From Litorimonas cladophorae (GTDB taxonomy: Bacteria; Pseudomonadota; Alphaproteobacteria; Caulobacterales; Maricaulaceae), in assembly GCF_014652455.1 (NCBI RefSeq), contig NZ_BMYV01000003.1:62001-126000 (forward strand): DNA of 64,000 nucleotides, in the 5' to 3' direction. Positions within the stretch are counted from its first letter, which is position 1. Each line of letters starts with the position of its first letter. The translations under genes were made by a program, and so were the position numbers. Shown one piece after another: positions 8,101 to 15,667 of the stretch. Under the pieces are notes generated by a model. The model was not told the DNA's origin. It searched no databases and saw nothing but the letters and a program-made list of their open reading frames with translations.

Positions 8101-9053
8101 CGGCGCAAGTCGGCCTCTGTCAGTGTACCGTCTTCGATTAGGATACGTGTTGGCAGACTATAGACTTGCAGAACCTGGTTGTCTCGCGTCGATGTAAACA
8201 CGAGGTTCTGTTTGTCGGGTGTGAATCTAGCGCCGAAATCAGCGGCGGCGCTGTTTAAAGATGGGCCCAGATTTTGTGGCTCAGACCATGATCCATCTAG
8301 CTTACGAGACACAAAAATATCGCTGGCCCCTGATCCACCTCGATCTGGGTAGCTCAACAACATCAACCCGCCCTCGGGTGAAACCCAGCCGTAAGTGTCG
8401 CGCAAGGGCGAATTTAACGGCGTACCCAAAGCTTTGGCGGGCGCTAATTTGCCGTCGGCTTGCCGCTCCGCGATAAAAATGTCCCGCTCGCCTACCGCGT
8501 CCAACCTTTCTGACCAGAAATAGAGGTCCCCTGCATCGGTCAATTGCGGGGCGGTTTCATTGTGAACATAGCGAAGCGTTGCGACTGCTCCATGTCGCGG
8601 ACGGTTAAGGTCGGCCAGCTCACCATAGACCAGATCCAAAGGTTCAGGCACGGCATCGTTATTGGTCAAATCTAAACGATAAAGATCAAAGTCCTCTCGT
8701 ACACTCAAGTTTGAATAATTCTCGCGCTTCGCAGACCAAGAGAACAGAAGGTATTTTCCATCTGGCGATACGCTTGGCCAATCCACTCTCCCGGCTTGAG
8801 GCAAAGACACTGGTCGAGATTTTTGCCAAACCCCAACGATCTTTTGCGAAATCTGCAAAGTCTGAGGACACGGACCGATTTGCGCGCAATCGCTCTGCGG
8901 AAAGTACGCCGTCAGACCATCAGGCGTGAAAGCGGGCGTGAGTGTAATCTGGCCTACCTTGTTTATTGAACCCTCGGCGAATTTTGCCGGCAGCTCATTT
9001 GCGACTGCGGCGAATGGGACCAGAACGCCAAGTATAAGAATTAAGGGCTTCAT
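8097..9053 (-). CDS. periplasmic PD40/TolB-like beta-propeller protein
   Basis: 318 residues with a signal peptide (MKPLILILGVLVPFAAVANE). The body is made of propeller blades with the PD40 signature: PAFTPDGLTAYF, WPSVSPDGKYLLFSW, YGWVSPEGGLMLLSY and ARFTPDKQNLVFTSTRD. Members of this family bind ligands or proteins in the periplasm, but no enzyme motif is visible. It is convergent with the HAD gene, sharing stop-codon bases, and divergent from the zinc-ribbon gene. It looks like a stand-alone gene. Confidence 0.8.
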   Translation of the reverse strand: MKPLILILGVLVPFAAVANELPAKFAEGSINKVGQITLTPAFTPDGLTAYFPQSDCAQIGPCPQTLQISQKIVGVWQKSRPVSLPQAGRVDWPSVSPDGKYLLFSWSAKRENYSNLSVREDFDLYRLDLTNNDAVPEPLDLVYGELADLNRPRHGAVATLRYVHNETAPQLTDAGDLYFWSERLDAVGERDIFIAERQADGKLAPAKALGTPLNSPLRDTYGWVSPEGGLMLLSYPDRGGSGASDIFVSRKLDGSWSEPQNLGPSLNSAAADFGARFTPDKQNLVFTSTRDNQVLQVYSLPTRILIEDGTLTEADLRR

Positions 9054-9145
9054 GTTCTATCTACGAGATGAATGCCCAGTTCAGATGTCATCTCTGCGGC
9101 ATCGCGCGCCTTGACCACGGACATCTCACTACCCACATAGGTGGT

Positions 9146-9331
9146 ATGAAAGATCGCTCAAAATCTGCCATTGCATTGAATATGAATGCCGTAAATTGCC
9201 CACGCTGCAACCTACGTCAGCCAAAACTCCGCATGCCCCGCACATTGCGCCAATTTTTCTTTGGTGGTTGGACCTGCGAACGTTGCCACACGGATATGGA
9301 TAGCTTCGGGCGACCTGTTTTCAAACACTAG
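9146..9331 (+). CDS. small zinc-ribbon protein
   Basis: About 61 residues from the ATG at 9146; an in-frame ATG at 9182 would give 49. It contains two CxxC knuckles (CPRC and CERC) about 28 residues apart with basic residues between them, the arrangement of a zinc ribbon. An upstream in-frame start at 9068 would add another CxxC, but that region overlaps the promoter area of the divergent gene, so I do not use it. No specific family is recognised. It lies about 50 bases upstream of def. Confidence 0.6.
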   Translation: MKDRSKSAIALNMNAVNCPRCNLRQPKLRMPRTLRQFFFGGWTCERCHTDMDSFGRPVFKH

Positions 9332-9379
9332 CGGTCCGCTCGTCTTGACCGTGCCGCTATGCCACCCTATCTGGTGCCC

Positions 9380-9898
9380 ATGACAATTCGACCCATATTG
9401 ACCGTCCCTAACCCGATCTTGAAAGAGGTTTCCAAGCCTGTGGCTGAGGTCACGGATGCCACGCGGAAGCTGATGGATGATATGCTTGAGACGATGTACG
9501 CCGCGCCTGGCATTGGGTTGGCGGCTGTGCAGATCGGCGAGCCTGTGAATGTCATTGTGATGGATTTGGCGCGTGAAGGCGAAGACCCTCAACCGAAATA
9601 TTTCGTTAATCCAGAAATTTTGGAAACCGTCGAAGAGATGCAGCCTTATCAAGAGGGCTGTTTGTCTGTTCCCGATGTATATGACGATGTGGACCGCTCC
9701 GAGCGGGTGCAAATCACCTACCTAGACTACAATGGTAAGCGTGTGACGGAATGGGCCGAAGGCTTATACGCGGTCTGCATTCAGCATGAGATGGATCACT
9801 TGAAGGGTATCGTCTTCATTGATTACCTTTCCCGTTTGAAACGCGAACGCGCGGTGAAGAAGGTTCTAAAGGGCGAAAAGCTCAAGGCCGCGGGATAA
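9380..9898 (+). CDS. def: peptide deformylase
   Basis: 172 residues from the ATG at 9380 (an in-frame ATG at 9359 adds seven residues without family similarity). It removes the formyl group from the N-terminal Met of nascent proteins using a metal ion. All three motifs are present: [13 protein letters not shown] with the metal-binding Cys, and HEMDH with the two metal-binding His residues and catalytic Glu. The C-terminal helix is Lys-rich. fmt follows after 144 bases, the usual functional partner, so formylation and deformylation genes are together. Confidence 0.96.
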   Translation: MTIRPILTVPNPILKEVSKPVAEVTDATRKLMDDMLETMYAAPGIGLAAVQIGEPVNVIVMDLAREGEDPQPKYFVNPEILETVEEMQPYQEGCLSVPDVYDDVDRSERVQITYLDYNGKRVTEWAEGLYAVCIQHEMDHLKGIVFIDYLSRLKRERAVKKVLKGEKLKAAG

Positions 9899-10042
9899 TG
9901 GTAAAACGGTACAGGAATGGCCTCGTCATATTTTGCCTAGGTTTAACCGTGCAAGCTCAAATTTTTATGATGATGGGCGTTAATTTTCCAACCACTCTGA
10001 GCCCTTACATCAGCGGCCGTTTTTGTTTTTAAATAGGCCAGT

Positions 10043-10993
10043 ATGACCCTCAATGTTGTTTTTATGGGCACGCCCGAATTTGCCGTGCCCTCCCTCGCAG
10101 AGATCATTGCCTCTGGTCACAATGTTGTGCGCGTTTATACCCAACCGCCACGTCGCGCGGGACGCGGCAAGCACCTGACAAAGTCACCTGTCCACCAATT
10201 TGCCAAAGTCATGGGCCTCCCCGTCGAAACGCCAGAGAGCTTTCGCAAATCTAAGATCATCGACGGGCTAGAGTCCCTTAATGCTGATGTCGCTTGCGTA
10301 GTCGCCTATGGACAAATTCTACCACAGCGCGCGCTGGATGCCCCGACTTACGGGTGCCTCAATCTTCACGGCTCGCTTCTGCCGCGTTGGCGCGGCGCGG
10401 CGCCAGTCCAACGCGCAATTATGGCGGGCGATACTCAAACAGGTGTCCAAATCATGCAAATGGCCAAGGGCTTGGACACGGGCGACATATTGCTGTCCGA
10501 AGCCACCGACATACGCGCCTCAGACACAGCCGAAACATTGTCCCAACGCCTGTCACAACTGGGCGCGCAGATCTGGCCACGAGCTTTGGGCGCCATAGAG
10601 CGTGAGGCCCTGACCTCCACACCGCAGACGGGGGAACCAACCTACGCGCATAAGATCGACAAAGCCGAAGCCCGTATTGACTGGTCTCGCCCCGCGCAGG
10701 AATTGGATTGTCATATTAGAGGTTTATCGCCCTTCCCTGGGGCCTGGACAGAATATGACGAAACTCGCGTGAAAATTCTGATGTGTGAGAATATTTCTGA
10801 GCGTGGCAATAAACCCGGTGATTACCATCCTGGCACCCTTTTGCGACGCGAAGAGCAGGTCGAGGTTTGCTGCGGCGCAGGAGGCGAAACGCTTTTGCGT
10901 CTTTTGCGTGTTCAACCCGCAGGCAAAGCAGCCATGTCAGCGCAAGACTTTATGCGAGGATACAAACACGACGCCATCATCGGCTTTGATTAA
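10043..10993 (+). CDS. fmt: methionyl-tRNA formyltransferase
   Basis: 316 residues. The enzyme transfers a formyl group from 10-formyltetrahydrofolate to Met-tRNA(fMet). The N-terminal Rossmann domain begins VVFMGTPEFAVPSL; the catalytic region has LNLHGSLLPRWRGAAPV with the conserved Asn-His, followed by GLDTGDIL with the catalytic Asp. The C-terminal OB-like tRNA-binding domain spans about 205-310. Length is typical. truA starts directly after its stop codon, so fmt and truA form a unit. Confidence 0.96.
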   Translation: MTLNVVFMGTPEFAVPSLAEIIASGHNVVRVYTQPPRRAGRGKHLTKSPVHQFAKVMGLPVETPESFRKSKIIDGLESLNADVACVVAYGQILPQRALDAPTYGCLNLHGSLLPRWRGAAPVQRAIMAGDTQTGVQIMQMAKGLDTGDILLSEATDIRASDTAETLSQRLSQLGAQIWPRALGAIEREALTSTPQTGEPTYAHKIDKAEARIDWSRPAQELDCHIRGLSPFPGAWTEYDETRVKILMCENISERGNKPGDYHPGTLLRREEQVEVCCGAGGETLLRLLRVQPAGKAAMSAQDFMRGYKHDAIIGFD

Positions 10994-11731
10994 ATGGCCC
11001 GCTTTAAACTGACGATCGAGTATGACGGCGGTCCTTTTCAGGGATGGCAGCGCCAAGATCATGCTGAAACGGTACAAGGTGCGATGGAAGCAGCAGCGAC
11101 TCGTTTGAACGGGTCGCCGGTCACGGTTTATGGGTCGGGTCGAACCGATAGTGGCGTGCATGGATTGGCTCAAATTGCACATGCCGACTTCGACAAACCG
11201 TTGCGAGCCGATCAAGTCCGTGATGCGCTAAACTATCATCTTAAAAATCATCCTATCTCTGTCTTGGCGGCCGAAGCCGTTGACGATGAATTTCATGCGC
11301 GCTTTGACGCGACCGAGCGACAATATCTATATCGCATCGTTGACCGTCGCGCCCGGCTTGCCTTGGACCGCGGTCGCGTGTGGCGGGTGCCAGTGAAGCT
11401 AGACGTCGACGCCATGCATGACGCCGCGCAAGTGTTGATCGGCCAACATGATTTCACGACATTTCGCGATGGACAATGCCAAGCCAAAAGCCCTGTAAAA
11501 ACGCTGGATGAAATTACGGTCCTACGTGCAGGTCACGAAATTCATTTACATTACCGCGCGCGGTCCTTTTTGCACAAACAAGTCCGTAGCTTTACGGGCA
11601 GCCTTGTCGAAGTGGGTCTTGGCAAATGGGACGCTGAAGATATGCAAGCCGCATTAGAGGCCAAACAAAGAACAGAGTGTGGTCCGGTCGCCCCGCCCGA
11701 TGGGTTGTATCTGGTTAAAGTGGTTTATTGA
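10994..11731 (+). CDS. truA: tRNA pseudouridine(38-40) synthase
   Basis: 245 residues. It isomerises uridines 38-40 in the anticodon arm of tRNAs. The N-terminal half has [12 protein letters not shown]; the catalytic motif is [11 protein letters not shown] with the nucleophile Asp52; the second half has FLHKQVRS near 195. It begins immediately after the fmt stop with no spacer. A stem-loop follows it at 11742-11762. Confidence 0.96.
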   Translation: MARFKLTIEYDGGPFQGWQRQDHAETVQGAMEAAATRLNGSPVTVYGSGRTDSGVHGLAQIAHADFDKPLRADQVRDALNYHLKNHPISVLAAEAVDDEFHARFDATERQYLYRIVDRRARLALDRGRVWRVPVKLDVDAMHDAAQVLIGQHDFTTFRDGQCQAKSPVKTLDEITVLRAGHEIHLHYRARSFLHKQVRSFTGSLVEVGLGKWDAEDMQAALEAKQRTECGPVAPPDGLYLVKVVY

Positions 11732-11741
11732 TCAACCTTAA

Positions 11742-11762
11742 CCCCGTTCTTTGAGAGCGGGG
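11742..11762. terminator. stem-loop terminator between convergent genes
   Basis: CCCCGTTCT (11742-11750) and AGAGCGGGG (11754-11762) form a nine-pair stem (one G-T) with a three-base loop. It lies between truA (plus) and the minus-strand gene ending at 11770, so it can serve both. The T-run after it on the plus strand (CAATTTTAT) is short. Confidence 0.6.
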
Positions 11763-11769
11763 ACCAATT

Positions 11770-12330
11770 TTATGCACTTAGGGCGAGCTGAACGAACGTC
11801 AGGCTCACTGCGACGATAATGCACCCCAAAAGTGTCGCCATCCCCCATGAGAATTCTGCGACTTTCTGGGCGAGTCGAATGTCAGCCGCCAGCAATCCAA
11901 GATAAGCGGCAAAGGCGACGCCATTTGCGACCATAAAGGGTAAGATACCCAAGCCAACCAATCCGAACATCAAGCCCGCAATACCCACGAGGGCAAAGAC
12001 CGTCCAATTGCGCGTGATGACCCAAGGGCGGGCTCGGTCCATTTTCTCAAATATCATTCCAATGAGATAGGCCAGTGCAGGAAACGCAAAGAGCCAAAGG
12101 CCTGCTACCAACACAAAGGGCAGGACACTTGGCAGGATCACATCTGAATCAGCCAATCGTGCACGTTCTGTTTGCACGCCCAACACAACAAGCCAGAGCG
12201 GCATCAAGCTGGCCGTCAATCCGCCAAAGGAGGCCTTCAGTCCTCTTCGGGAGAGATCGAAATAAACTTCCCAATTCGGCCAATTTCCGAGAACGGCAAA
12301 AACGCCGAGAAGTGGTTTTGTAATTCGCAT
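11770..12330 (-). CDS. uncharacterised inner-membrane protein
   Basis: 186 residues with about five hydrophobic segments (roughly 38-52, 70-92, 108-128, 130-150 and 160-182). The short N-terminal part, GNWPNWEVYFDLSRRGLKASF, is amphipathic and could lie on the membrane. I do not recognise a family. It is convergent with truA and divergent from the cupin gene 44 bases away, so it is probably a single gene. The coding character is supported by its length and the consistent membrane pattern. Confidence 0.65.
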   Translation of the reverse strand: MRITKPLLGVFAVLGNWPNWEVYFDLSRRGLKASFGGLTASLMPLWLVVLGVQTERARLADSDVILPSVLPFVLVAGLWLFAFPALAYLIGMIFEKMDRARPWVITRNWTVFALVGIAGLMFGLVGLGILPFMVANGVAFAAYLGLLAADIRLAQKVAEFSWGMATLLGCIIVAVSLTFVQLALSA

Positions 12331-12374
12331 GATTTGCCACTATGTTAGGAACACAATAGCTGCAAGGAGACTCC

Positions 12375-12839
12375 ATGCCAAAACTCGATCTCAGCCAAAT
12401 TGAGCCCCACATTGGAAGTAATTATCCGGCACCATTTGATACACCTTGTAAGGCTCGTAGTGGGTTGCGCCTGTCTGAGGCTGGCGAAGTCACCCAGTTT
12501 GGTGCGAACCTGATGACCCTATCTCCAGGGGCGTGGAGTTCGCAGCGTCATCATCATTCGACCGAAGACGAAATCGTAATGATCATATCTGGACACCCAA
12601 CGCTTTATGAAAGCTCTACAGGTGTCCCTCTCTCTCCTGGTGATGTCACGGTTCATCCGATGGGCAACGGCATCGGGCATCATATGAAAAATGAGACCGA
12701 TGCAGATGTGATCTACCTCGTTGTCGGTGGACGAAACCCGGAAACTGATAGCGCCGTTTATCCTGACATCGACTTGGACCTACCTGCCAATGGCACGCCT
12801 GATCGTATCTACCAGCATAAGGATGGCACCCCGTACTAA
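12375..12839 (+). CDS. cupin-domain protein
   Basis: 154 residues with a single cupin barrel. The metal-binding motif 1 is SQRHHHSTEDEIVMIISG (about 55-72) and motif 2 is GDVTVHPMGNGIGHH (about 92-107), so the His, His, Glu and His ligands are present. A Shine-Dalgarno AAGGAG lies a few bases before the ATG. Many such proteins are annotated as uncharacterised cupins or sugar-binding transcription-associated proteins; the substrate is unknown. Its stop codon abuts the stop of the convergent msrA. Confidence 0.82.
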   Translation: MPKLDLSQIEPHIGSNYPAPFDTPCKARSGLRLSEAGEVTQFGANLMTLSPGAWSSQRHHHSTEDEIVMIISGHPTLYESSTGVPLSPGDVTVHPMGNGIGHHMKNETDADVIYLVVGGRNPETDSAVYPDIDLDLPANGTPDRIYQHKDGTPY

Positions 12840-13442
12840 TTATTCCGCGGGCACAACTGTTTCAGGTAACGCGCAGAAAATCCCTGTCGGGCCATGCATA
12901 CAATAGCCCTGCGGGTTTTTCGCGAGATATTGCTGATGATAGTCTTCGGCCGCGTGATAAACCTCAGGCGCCGAACGCAATTCCGTCGTTAGTGGTCGCC
13001 CATAGGCTTCGGCATAGCGCGCGATAGCGGCCTTAGTTTGCTCCATCTGCGCATCGGAATAGGTGAAGACAGCACTGCGATATTGCGGGCCAACATCATT
13101 GCCTTGGCGGTCGCCTTGGGTCGGATCGTGATGTTCGAAAAAGACTTTCAGGATTTCATCAAAGCTGATGACCGTTGGATCAAACACAACATGGCACATT
13201 TCGGCATGTCCCGTTTTGCCTGTACAGACCAGGCGATAATCAGGCTTTGGCGTGTGTCCGCCCGAATAGCCGACGCTGGTGACGTGAACGCCGTCGAGTT
13301 TCCATAAGATGCGTTCCGCACCCCAGAAACAGCCAAAGCCAAGTTGGACCTGCTCGAACCCATCTGGAATGGCTGCGAACATATCTTCGCCATTGATGTA
13401 GTGTTTGTGGTTTTCACACAGGCTCAAATCCATCCGGCTCAT
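12840..13442 (-). CDS. msrA: peptide-methionine (S)-S-oxide reductase
   Basis: 200 residues. It reduces S-oxidised methionine in proteins. The catalytic motif GCFWGAE places the nucleophilic Cys at about residue 38, and the resolving Cys residues lie in the C-terminal GYCMHGPTGIFC stretch. The central YSGG and HAEMCHVVFDP sequences are family-typical. The start could be at the first or second Met (residues 1 or 4). It ends directly against the cupin gene on the other strand and follows the N-formylglutamate amidohydrolase gene by 13 bases. Confidence 0.95.
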   Translation of the reverse strand: MSRMDLSLCENHKHYINGEDMFAAIPDGFEQVQLGFGCFWGAERILWKLDGVHVTSVGYSGGHTPKPDYRLVCTGKTGHAEMCHVVFDPTVISFDEILKVFFEHHDPTQGDRQGNDVGPQYRSAVFTYSDAQMEQTKAAIARYAEAYGRPLTTELRSAPEVYHAAEDYHQQYLAKNPQGYCMHGPTGIFCALPETVVPAE

Positions 13443-13455
13443 AATCGTCTCTTAT

Positions 13456-14175
13456 CTATAGCATTGACTTGAGGGCATCGCCGATCAGTTTCACAAATCG
13501 CGCAACACCCGCTTCGGTGTCGATGTGGTCTTGGCGTATCTCGATTGCAAGATGCGGCAAAGCGCGCGGCGCTATGTGGAGGTCAACCGTATGGTTGAGG
13601 TCCATCGCCGAATAGGGCTCATTAATGCCAACGGAATATTCGCGCGCGAGTTGGTTTAGCAGCAGCTTAAAGCGTTCTGCGCTGGCTTTGTCATGTTTGA
13701 CCAGCAAGCCCATATCGAGACGGCGCCGCTCGCCCATATGGGGTTTCGGCGTGAAAGAATGGACGGAAATCGTCAGCGGGCTGTTCTGTGCGCTGAGCTG
13801 TTTAGACAGGGCCTGATGATAGGGTGCATAAAGCGTGTCGATCCGTTCTTGGCGCACCTCTGCATCGACGTCTTGGTTGCCGGGAATGACGGTGCCATCC
13901 GAATCTTTCGGGATCAGGCTGTCCATACGTTTGCTGCGGTTCGGATCAATCAGCAGGCGCGAAAATCCCGCCACAATCCCGCCGCAGCCAAAGCGCGCAC
14001 ACAGCCCGCGAATGAGTGCCTCAGTCCCAATATCCCACGCTATGTGGCGCGTGAGGTCTTCGCCGGTGAGGCCAAGATCGCCATAACGCTCGGGGATATG
14101 ACGCGAGGCGTGATCGCCAAAGAGGAAGAGCGGGACGTCGGATGTCGACGGAATAATGTGAAAGGGTTCGGACAT
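13456..14175 (-). CDS. N-formylglutamate amidohydrolase family protein
   Basis: 239 residues of the FGase family (HutG type), zinc-dependent enzymes cleaving N-formylglutamate. Visible features include FGDHASRHIPERYG near the N-terminus, HIAWDIGT, the FSRLLIDPNR segment, ISVHSFTP and the late LAIEIRQD motif. There are no other histidine-degradation genes nearby, so the true substrate may be another N-acyl amino acid. It is followed by msrA after 13 bases, likely co-transcribed. A nine-pair inverted repeat lies just before its start codon. Confidence 0.88.
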   Translation of the reverse strand: MSEPFHIIPSTSDVPLFLFGDHASRHIPERYGDLGLTGEDLTRHIAWDIGTEALIRGLCARFGCGGIVAGFSRLLIDPNRSKRMDSLIPKDSDGTVIPGNQDVDAEVRQERIDTLYAPYHQALSKQLSAQNSPLTISVHSFTPKPHMGERRRLDMGLLVKHDKASAERFKLLLNQLAREYSVGINEPYSAMDLNHTVDLHIAPRALPHLAIEIRQDHIDTEAGVARFVKLIGDALKSML

Positions 14176-14184
14176 ATGCGCCTG

Positions 14185-14223
14185 TGATAACAGAAGTGAG
14201 CGGAAGATGTAGCGCTGTTATCA
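14185..14223. repeat. inverted repeat upstream of the FGase gene
   Basis: TGATAACAG (14185-14193) and CTGTTATCA (14215-14223) are perfect complements separated by 21 bases. The repeat begins 10 bases upstream of the minus-strand start codon at 14175. It could be a leader hairpin or an operator; there is no T-run to make it a terminator of that gene. Confidence 0.5.
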
Positions 14224-14289
14224 TGTCCAAGATGAACCTGCCCTGCGTCAGTCGACACGTGTCAACAACCCAAGCGCCATCGCTCACAG

Positions 14290-14660
14290 CCCGGGTTGAA
14301 ACTTGGGTTTCAACATGAGAGACGACTAACCGATTGTTTAACCCAACGCGGGTTGGGTTGGCGGGCGGCAACCCGCAAATCAAGGGACAAGCCCTTGTGA
14401 AAAAGGACTGTCCGCAGGATCAGCACTCACGACGGAGTACCGAAGTAGAAAAGTGTTTTACGCAAGTAATAATCCTGCGGCGGTGCTGACGAACAACGGC
14501 CTCACTTGATTGCACCCGTTCCAGAGTGTCAGGCACGCGCTACTCGGCTCCCTTATACTGGCGTTACCCCGCATAAATAAGCACACCGTCTTCCAGACCA
14601 GCAAGTAACGTCTCACCTGTCCCATGTCCGAAAGAACCCTTGTAAGTTACCACAGGTTTT
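14290..14660 (+). ncRNA. candidate structured non-coding RNA (unclassified)
   Basis: No credible protein is encoded here, but the stretch is dense in complementary arms. Simple hairpins: 14295-14302/14307-14314 (8 pairs), 14340-14347/14352-14359 (8 pairs), 14361-14365/14372-14376 (5 pairs) and 14381-14386/14392-14397 (6 pairs). Next comes a crossed arrangement: 14412-14420 pairs with 14472-14480 (9 pairs) and 14421-14426 with 14483-14488 (6 pairs), an H-type pseudoknot. Inside its loop are TTAC-GCAA-GTAA (14458-14469, a GNRA tetraloop on the plus strand) and a TAC-CGAA-GTA hairpin. A second weaker crossed pair is 14605-14609/14646-14650 with 14615-14620/14652-14657. Boundaries are approximate. 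I found no tmRNA tag, RNase P core or SRP motif. Confidence 0.4.
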
Positions 14661-14805
14661 TGGGCCGGGGATTCAGTTTTTTGAAACGGCGGTTTTGTGG
14701 GAGATCGCGGGGGACTGAAATAGTGGAATAATCCATTCAGAAATAGGAAAAGACAGTGGAAACCATTTTGAACAATTTCATTTTTTGCGAGTCACCTTAG
14801 TTTGA
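14661..14805. other. AT-rich non-coding stretch before the accessory operon
   Basis: Together with the hairpin region this completes a gap of about 700 bases without a protein gene (14176-14875). Base composition drops from GC-rich at 14660 to AT-rich by 14760, marking the left edge of the low-GC island. The promoter of the HTH-ASCH operon must lie at its right end, but I cannot pick -35/-10 boxes with certainty. Confidence 0.4.
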
Positions 14806-14841
14806 TATTCATAATATTCCATGTAAGGAATATTATGAATA
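14806..14841. promoter_or_regulatory. perfect 15-bp inverted repeat, probable operator of the HTH-ASCH operon
   Basis: TATTCATAATATTCC (14806-14820) is repeated as its exact complement at 14827-14841 with a six-base spacer. It ends 34 bases before the ATG of the HTH protein. Antitoxin-like Xre repressors usually bind such palindromes over their own promoter, so autoregulation is a reasonable inference. It would also form a hairpin in RNA, but without a GC stem or T-run it is not a terminator. Confidence 0.65.
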
Positions 14842-14875
14842 GCAGTGATTCGAAGAATTATCCTGAAAGGCTAAA

Positions 14876-15667
14876 ATGACAAAACTTAAAGGTAAAATCG
14901 TTGAAGCCCGAGATAGCAATTCAGTAGACATCAACGACTCAGTTGGTGCTTCTCTTAAGCATTTGAGAAAATTATCGGGTCTAACCCAGCTAGAAATGGC
15001 TAAGAGACTGGATGTTGGACAAGCTGCCGTTTCGAAAATCGAAGGCCGGGGAGACATCCATATTTCAACGTTAGAAAAATTCGTCGAAGCCCTAGGCGCC
15101 ACTTTAAAAATAGACGCCTCTTTTCCAAGTTCAGCAAAGTTGGCTTTGACTGTAAAAGACGCCTTCGACATCATCCACACTGATGACAATCAACTTGTGT
15201 TCCCTATTTTCGGCGATGACGAATTTAAGCGAAACCGTGATGTTGTGCTAAGTATCAGGCCGCAATACTCAGAAAAAATTATTTCTGGTGTAAAAACGGT
15301 GGAGCTCAGGCGGAGGTTCCCTATAGCTGCGCCGTCAGGCACTACAGCATATATTTATTCGACATCACCTGTTCGTGCAATGGTTGGCATGGCAGATATA
15401 AAACGCGTGCTTAAGATGCCTGTCAAAGAAATATGGAGTCAATTTGAAGAGGTCGCCTGCATTGAAAAAAAGGCTTTCGATCAATATTTTGAGGGAGTCG
15501 AAAATGGTTTCGCACTTCAGTTTGAAAACATTCGATCTTTGAAAACACCATTGCCCTTAAATGAGTTAAGAGAGAGATTTGGATTTGAGCCACCACAATC
15601 ATTTCTTTACGCCAAGCATGACCTTAGAAGGGCATTGAATAATGAGTTCGCAGTCATACATCATTGA
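14876..15667 (+). CDS. HTH(Xre)-ASCH/PUA-like regulator, probable antitoxin of the downstream PIN-GNAT protein
   Basis: 263 residues. Residues about 24-80 form an Xre-type helix-turn-helix (LRKLSGLTQLEMAKRL, then VGQAAVSKIEGRGD). Residues about 122-245 match the ASCH/PUA-like fold: SIRPQYSEKIISGVKTVELR, with the typical GxKTVExR core, then IYSTSPVRAMVG and a C-terminal PPQSFLYA. This architecture corresponds to known predicted transcriptional regulators with HTH and PUA-like domains. ASCH domains are thought to bind RNA or modified nucleotides. The gene overlaps the next by 26 bases, a strongly coupled pair. It is AT-rich compared with neighbours, suggesting transfer. Role as antitoxin and repressor is inference. 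Confidence 0.8.
   Translation: MTKLKGKIVEARDSNSVDINDSVGASLKHLRKLSGLTQLEMAKRLDVGQAAVSKIEGRGDIHISTLEKFVEALGATLKIDASFPSSAKLALTVKDAFDIIHTDDNQLVFPIFGDDEFKRNRDVVLSIRPQYSEKIISGVKTVELRRRFPIAAPSGTTAYIYSTSPVRAMVGMADIKRVLKMPVKEIWSQFEEVACIEKKAFDQYFEGVENGFALQFENIRSLKTPLPLNELRERFGFEPPQSFLYAKHDLRRALNNEFAVIHH

Noticed and set aside
14500-14600. Possible end of an IS91-like or other mobile element (a GCATAAATAAGC stretch)
   Set aside because: The resemblance is from memory only and no transposase, paired end or target duplication was found.
14290-14660. tmRNA, RNase P RNA or group I intron as explanation for the hairpin region
   Set aside because: No tag-peptide codons or tRNA-like ends, no conserved RNase P sequence, and no coherent P/Q/R/S order for an intron; classified only as candidate RNA.
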